64,000 nt of DNA, from positions 1-64,000 of the forward strand of contig NZ_JAUASV010000016.1 of the NCBI RefSeq assembly GCF_030345695.1, given 5' to 3'. The notes under the pieces are model-generated. The model had not been told where the DNA came from. It saw nothing but the letters and a program-made list of their open reading frames with translations, and did not search any database. The position numbers were made by a program, and so were the translations under genes. This DNA comes from Galbitalea sp. SE-J8. Lineage in GTDB: Bacteria; Actinomycetota; Actinomycetes; Actinomycetales; Microbacteriaceae. Each line of letters starts with the position of its first letter. The first letter of the stretch is position 1. Shown piece after piece: positions 60,270 through 64,000 of the stretch.

Positions 60270-62000
60270 GTGCAGCACGCGGGGATCGGGAGCTTCGACC
60301 CGGCCCGCATCGACACGTTCGTGTACGCGGGCTGGCGGTTCGACGGCGAGACCGCCGAGTTCGACTTCGCACTCGAGGGAGCGGATGTCGCGGATCGCGT
60401 TGTCTTCACCGAGCGGGTCGCGTTCGAGGTGGAGTACTCCGCTGGTCGAGGAGCGTCCGAGCGCAGCGAGGTCGCGTTCGAGGTGGAGCACTCCGCTGGT
60501 CGAGGAGCGTCCGAGCGCAGCGAGGTCGCGTCTCGAGACCATGGCGGGTCGGTTGAGGCGGGGCTGGTTTCGAGACGCGACGCTCGCTTCGCTCCCGGCG
60601 CTCCTCAACCAGCGGGTGGCGAGGTGGAGCCTCTCGCTGGTCGAGGAGCGTCCGAGCGCAGCGAGGTCGCGTCTCGAGACCATGGCGGGTCGGTTGAGGC
60701 GGGGCTGGTTTCGAGACGCGACGCTCGCTTCGCTCCCGGCGCTCCTCAACCAGCGGGCGCCGGCGCTCCTCAACCAGCGGGCGCCGGCGCTCCGCAACCA
60801 GCGGGTGCCGACGCTCCTCAGCCAGCGGGGGTGGAACGGGTGGTCGCGCTGCTCGGGGGCGTGCTCGGCACGAGCTACTTCAAGGCGGCGGCGCCCGGCC
60901 GCATCCGGATCGACGCCGAGGGACTGACCGCCGAGGCGGTCGGGTACCTCCGCGCCGTGTACCGCGAGGGGCTCGCCGAGTTCGCCTACCGCGCGGGCCT
61001 GCCGGGCAAGGTCGAGCCGGTGATCGAGCATCGCCGTCCCGCTCGGGCATGCACCGCATCCGTCGTTCCCGATGGCGCGCCGCTCGTGCCGATCGGCGGC
61101 GGCAAGGACTCCGTCGTGAGCGTCGAGTCGCTGCGCGCCGCCGGCGTCGACCCGGTGCAGTTCGCGGTGAACCCGAACGTCGTGATCCGCCGCGTCGCCG
61201 AGGCGAGCGGCCTCCCGCTCGTCGAGGCGCGCCGCACGATCGACCCCGCGCTGCTGGAGCTCAACGCCCGCGGCGCGCGCAACGGCCACGTGCCGGTCAC
61301 GGCGATGAACTCCCTCATCGCGATCGCGCAGGCGCGGCTGCTCGGCCTCGGGCCGGTGGTCATGTCGAACGAGTCGAGCGCGAGCGACCCCACCCTCGAC
61401 TGGCACGGCGAGGCAGTCAATCACCAGTGGTCGAAGTCGCTCGAGGCGGAGCGGATGCTGGCGGCCGTGCTCGAGCCGCAGGCGGGGATCGCCGGCGCGT
61501 ACTTCTCGCTGCTGCGCCCGTTCACCGAGTTGCGCATCGCGCGCGCGTTCGCGAAGACCGACCGGTACGACGCGAGCATCGTGAGCTGCAACCGCGCGTT
61601 CCGGATGGGCGCGGGCGACCCCGGCTGGTGCGGCGACTGCGACAAATGCCGCTTCGTCTTCCTCGCGCTGTCGGCCGTCATGCCGCCCGATCGCCTCATC
61701 GCGATCATCGGCACGGACATGTTCGCCGACGAGACCCAGCTGCCCGGCTACCGCGCCCTCATGGGGCTCGACGCGCACAAGCCGTTCGAGTGCGTCGGCG
61801 AGGAGGCCGAGTGCACGGTCGCCGCCTCGCTCGCGAGCCGGCATCCGCACTGGGCTGCGAGTGTCGTGCTGCGCGCGCTGCACGCCGAGATCCCGGGCCT
61901 CGCGCAGGGATCGCCGGCGCTCGAGGCGCAGGTGTTCGGCGAGGCGCCCGCCGAGCCGCTGCCGTCGCCGTACTCCGAGGCCCGGTATGCGCTCGTCTGA
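60270..62000 (+). CDS. murL: UDP-MurNAc-L-Ala-L-Glu epimerase, with an in-frame repeat insertion
   Basis: MurL converts the L-Glu of UDP-MurNAc-L-Ala-L-Glu to D-Glu, letting cells make peptidoglycan without glutamate racemase. The frame encodes 576 residues. The core shows PIGGGKDSVVSVESL (ATP-binding-like), MNSLIAIAQARLLGLG, VVMSNESSASDPTLDWHGE and VNHQWSKSLEAE, and CNRAFRMGAGDPGWCGDCDKCRFVFLALSA, all typical of the family. Between FTERVAFEV and RVVALLGGVLGTSYFKAAA lies about 135 residues made of translated repeats; removing them leaves about 441, near the normal MurL length as I recall it. The murD2 start overlaps the stop by 14 bases. The GTG is leaderless. Whether this insertion is tolerated is unknown. 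Confidence 0.82.
   Translation: MQHAGIGSFDPARIDTFVYAGWRFDGETAEFDFALEGADVADRVVFTERVAFEVEYSAGRGASERSEVAFEVEHSAGRGASERSEVASRDHGGSVEAGLVSRRDARFAPGAPQPAGGEVEPLAGRGASERSEVASRDHGGSVEAGLVSRRDARFAPGAPQPAGAGAPQPAGAGAPQPAGADAPQPAGVERVVALLGGVLGTSYFKAAAPGRIRIDAEGLTAEAVGYLRAVYREGLAEFAYRAGLPGKVEPVIEHRRPARACTASVVPDGAPLVPIGGGKDSVVSVESLRAAGVDPVQFAVNPNVVIRRVAEASGLPLVEARRTIDPALLELNARGARNGHVPVTAMNSLIAIAQARLLGLGPVVMSNESSASDPTLDWHGEAVNHQWSKSLEAERMLAAVLEPQAGIAGAYFSLLRPFTELRIARAFAKTDRYDASIVSCNRAFRMGAGDPGWCGDCDKCRFVFLALSAVMPPDRLIAIIGTDMFADETQLPGYRALMGLDAHKPFECVGEEAECTVAASLASRHPHWAASVVLRALHAEIPGLAQGSPALEAQVFGEAPAEPLPSPYSEARYALV
60417..60836. repeat. Intragenic repeat cluster F inside murL
   Basis: The repeat family interrupts murL in frame. 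GGTCGAGGAGCG starts at 60444, 60498 and 60639 (54 and 141 bases apart). A 54-base tandem (60417-60470, 60471-60524) includes host codons for VAFEVE, so the insertion duplicated flanking gene sequence. CGCTCCTCAACCAGCG-like ends recur at 60740, 60764, 60788 and 60812 (24 bases apart), giving a GAPQPAGA peptide array. Every measured spacing is a multiple of three. Confidence 0.95.
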
Positions 62001-63411
62001 ATCGTTCACCCTCGAGGGACTGGCCGGGCGGCGCGTCATCGTGCTCGGCGCCGGACGCGAGGGCCGAGCCGCCGTCGACGCGCTGCGCGGGACCGCCGCC
62101 GCCATCGTCGCGACGACGGATGCGGCCGCTCCGCCCGACTGGCCGGCCGACGTGCCGGTGCTCGTCGCGCCGAGCCCCGAGCGGCTGCTCGCCGCGGATC
62201 CCGCAGCCGATGTCGCCGTGAAGTCGCCCGGCATCCCGCCGCACCATCCGCTCGTGGCGGCGCTCGCCGCGGCCGGCCTGCCGATCACGAGCGGCACCGA
62301 CCTCTGGCTGGGCGAGCACGCCGGCACGACGATCGGCGTCACGGGTAGCAAGGGCAAGAGCACCACGAGCTCGCTCGCGCACGCGCTGCTGCCGGGCAGC
62401 GGGTTCGGCGGCAACATCGGCCTGCCGCTGCTCGCCATGGACGCGGCGCCGCAGTACGTCGTCGAGCTCTCCAGCTACCAGTGCCAGTCGCTCACCGTCT
62501 CGCCCGACGTCGCGGTCGTGACGAGCCTGTTCCCCGAGCACCTCGACTGGCACGGCGGCCTCGAGGCGTACTACACCGACAAGCTCAACGTGCTGCGGCA
62601 CTCGCCTCGCGTGGTCGTCGCGAACGGCGAGAACGCGGATGTCGTGGCGTGGGTCTCGCGCTTCGTCCCGCCGTCGAGCGTGACGTGGGTCGGCATCCGC
62701 CCCGACGGCTCGCCCGCGGCCTACCGTCTCGAGGCGCGCGACGGCGTCGACTGGATCGCCCGCGAGGTGATGCCTGGTGGCGAGGTGGAGTTCGTGCTCC
62801 CGGTGCACGAACTCCAGGTTCTCGGACGGCACAACGCCCTCAACGCGGCGCTCGCGCTCGCGGCGGCCGACGCGGCGAGCGTGCGCGCCGTGCCGGGTCG
62901 GGGCGCGGGGGAGCGCGTTCCGGCCGCCGACGCCGCGGCCCGGCTGGAAGCCTTCCGGCCGCTGCCGCACCGCCTGCAGCCGATCGACGACCCCCGCGGC
63001 GAGATCGCCTTCGTCAACGACTCCCTCTCGACGACGCCGTTCGCCGCGATCGAGGCGCTCAAGGCGTTCCCGGATCGCGGCGCCGTGCTGCTCGTCGGCG
63101 GACAGGACCGCGGTGTCGACTACGCGCCCCTCGCGGCGCAGCTCGCCGCCCACCCCATCCGCGCCGTCGTCGGCCTGCCGCCGAGCGGCGAGCGCATCCT
63201 CGCCGAGATCGCGGCGGCGTCCGGCGTCGAGACGCAGCTCGCGAACGACCTTCCGGATGCCGTGGGCCGCGCGATCGCGCTGGGCGCGACATCCGTGCTG
63301 CTGAGCCCCGCAGCCCCCAGCTACGGTGCGTACCGCGACTACGCGGACCGCGCCGAGCACTTCATCCGCACGATCCAGGAGCTCCGGGCTCCGACCGAGG
63401 AGACACGATGA
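61987..63411 (+). CDS. murD2: UDP-MurNAc-L-Ala--L-glutamate ligase, Mur ligase family
   Basis: MurD2 joins L-glutamate to UDP-MurNAc-L-alanine, the step before MurL epimerisation; classical MurD uses D-glutamate. The 474-residue product has a Rossmann-like N-domain ([17 protein letters not shown]), a central ATPase domain with [14 protein letters not shown] near residue 115, [23 protein letters not shown] and [15 protein letters not shown], and a C-domain with [15 protein letters not shown]. The ATG overlaps the end of murL by 14 bases, and rph overlaps its stop by four, so all three are coupled. The name rests on the pairing with murL; sequence alone does not prove L-Glu specificity. Confidence 0.85.
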   Translation: MRSSESFTLEGLAGRRVIVLGAGREGRAAVDALRGTAAAIVATTDAAAPPDWPADVPVLVAPSPERLLAADPAADVAVKSPGIPPHHPLVAALAAAGLPITSGTDLWLGEHAGTTIGVTGSKGKSTTSSLAHALLPGSGFGGNIGLPLLAMDAAPQYVVELSSYQCQSLTVSPDVAVVTSLFPEHLDWHGGLEAYYTDKLNVLRHSPRVVVANGENADVVAWVSRFVPPSSVTWVGIRPDGSPAAYRLEARDGVDWIAREVMPGGEVEFVLPVHELQVLGRHNALNAALALAAADAASVRAVPGRGAGERVPAADAAARLEAFRPLPHRLQPIDDPRGEIAFVNDSLSTTPFAAIEALKAFPDRGAVLLVGGQDRGVDYAPLAAQLAAHPIRAVVGLPPSGERILAEIAAASGVETQLANDLPDAVGRAIALGATSVLLSPAAPSYGAYRDYADRAEHFIRTIQELRAPTEETR

Positions 63412-64000
63412 CCCGACCCGACGGCCGCGCGAACGACGAGCTGCGTCCCGTGACGATCGAGCGGGGGTGGAGCGCGCAGGCCGAGGGCAGCGCGCTCATC
63501 TCGTTCGGCGGCACGCGCGTGCTGTGCACCGCGAGCTTCACGAACGGCGTGCCGCGCTGGCTCACCGGCAAGGGCAAGGGCTGGGTGACCGCGGAGTACG
63601 GCATGCTGCCGCGCTCGACGAACGACCGGATGGACCGCGAGAGCGTCAAGGGCAAGGTCGGCGGCCGCACGCACGAGATCAGCCGGCTCATCGGCCGCAG
63701 TCTGCGCGCGATCATCGACACGAAGGCGCTCGGCGAGAACACGATCGTGATCGACTGCGACGTGCTGCAGGCGGACGGCGGCACGCGAACCGCCGCGATC
63801 ACGGGAGCGTACGTCGCGCTGCACGACGCGATCGAGTGGGGGCGCGCGAAGGGCCTCATCGGCAAGAACGCGGTCGCGCTGCGCGACTCGGTGTCCGCGA
63901 TCTCGGTCGGCATCATCGACGGCGAGCCCCGCCTCGACCTGCCCTACGTCGAGGACTCGAAGGCCGAGACCGACATGAACGTCGTCGTCACCGGGCGCGG
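63408..64000 (+). CDS. rph: Ribonuclease PH (partial, runs off the window)
   Basis: A phosphate-dependent 3'-5' exoribonuclease trimming tRNA precursors. The first 197 codons are in the window: [20 protein letters not shown], the RNase PH core [31 protein letters not shown] and [25 protein letters not shown], with the phosphate- and catalysis-linked Asp and Arg. The C-terminal part lies beyond the end. The ATG overlaps the murD2 stop (ATGA). In related genomes rph follows murI, which supports the idea that murL-murD2 fill that place here. Confidence 0.93.
   Translation, partial: MTRPDGRANDELRPVTIERGWSAQAEGSALISFGGTRVLCTASFTNGVPRWLTGKGKGWVTAEYGMLPRSTNDRMDRESVKGKVGGRTHEISRLIGRSLRAIIDTKALGENTIVIDCDVLQADGGTRTAAITGAYVALHDAIEWGRAKGLIGKNAVALRDSVSAISVGIIDGEPRLDLPYVEDSKAETDMNVVVTGR

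Overview
The window is about 70% GC, packed with genes, and written in codon usage and gene neighbourhoods typical of Actinobacteria. The AdnAB helicase-nuclease, DUF3107, DUF3039, a UPF0182 membrane protein and a YlbL-type PDZ-Lon protease, together with short GGATGC/GCATCC motifs scattered through coding sequence, point to the family Microbacteriaceae. This placement rests on gene content and style only; the window contains no rRNA.

Layout. 1-4.4 kb: palindromic repeats, a DEAD-box RNA helicase, a divergent ferritin-like protein, a lower-GC patch with a lipoprotein and a truncated M23 peptidase, and two small conserved genes. 4.5-22.2 kb: a conserved actinobacterial DNA-repair and housekeeping block (adnA, adnB, a phosphotransferase-fold protein without its catalytic residues, nudC, a short UvrD-type helicase, a ThiF/cyclodehydratase-like protein, a zincin-like protein, PDZ-Lon protease, UPF0182). 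22.2-23.1 kb: repeats, initiator tRNA, a strong terminator and a P-loop kinase fragment. 23.1-36.8 kb: a sugar-utilisation locus: LacI regulator, solute-binding lipoprotein, two permeases, GH38 and GH92 alpha-mannosidases, two GH130 phosphorylase-family proteins, and two broken genes (a bare signal peptide and an SGNH hydrolase). Three sites with a CGAAACGTTT core mark its promoters. The genes fit import of mannose-rich oligosaccharides and their breakdown in the cytoplasm.

36.8-46.5 kb: ABC exporter, HAD phosphatase, luciferase-like oxidoreductase, nitrilase-family amidohydrolase, a receiver plus membrane histidine kinase pair, an aminotransferase and a membrane-anchored HtrA protease. 46.6-56 kb: a cell-wall polymer locus resembling teichoic acid synthesis: two GT2 enzymes, a CDP-alcohol phosphotransferase, a CDP-glycerol glycerophosphotransferase-like enzyme, a secreted Ig-like protein with a collagen-like linker, and an opposite-strand operon with a nucleotidyltransferase, a TagG/TagH-type exporter and a repeat-bearing protein. 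56-64 kb: an ABC transporter pair, DUF3039, pncB, then murL, murD2 and rph (cut by the window edge). MurL and MurD2 supply D-glutamate to peptidoglycan by epimerising the nucleotide precursor. They occupy the place where related genomes usually carry glutamate racemase murI.

Two themes cross the window. First, one palindromic repeat family occurs in four intergenic clusters and inside two genes. Intragenic copies are spaced by exact multiples of three (141, 141, 165, 141, 63; 54, 141; 24, 24, 24), whereas the intergenic spacings measured are not (137, 131, 134; 61, 64, 166), so the repeat is being carried as translated protein. Second, many genes have a TANNNT box ending only 6-7 bases before the start codon, so leaderless mRNA appears common.
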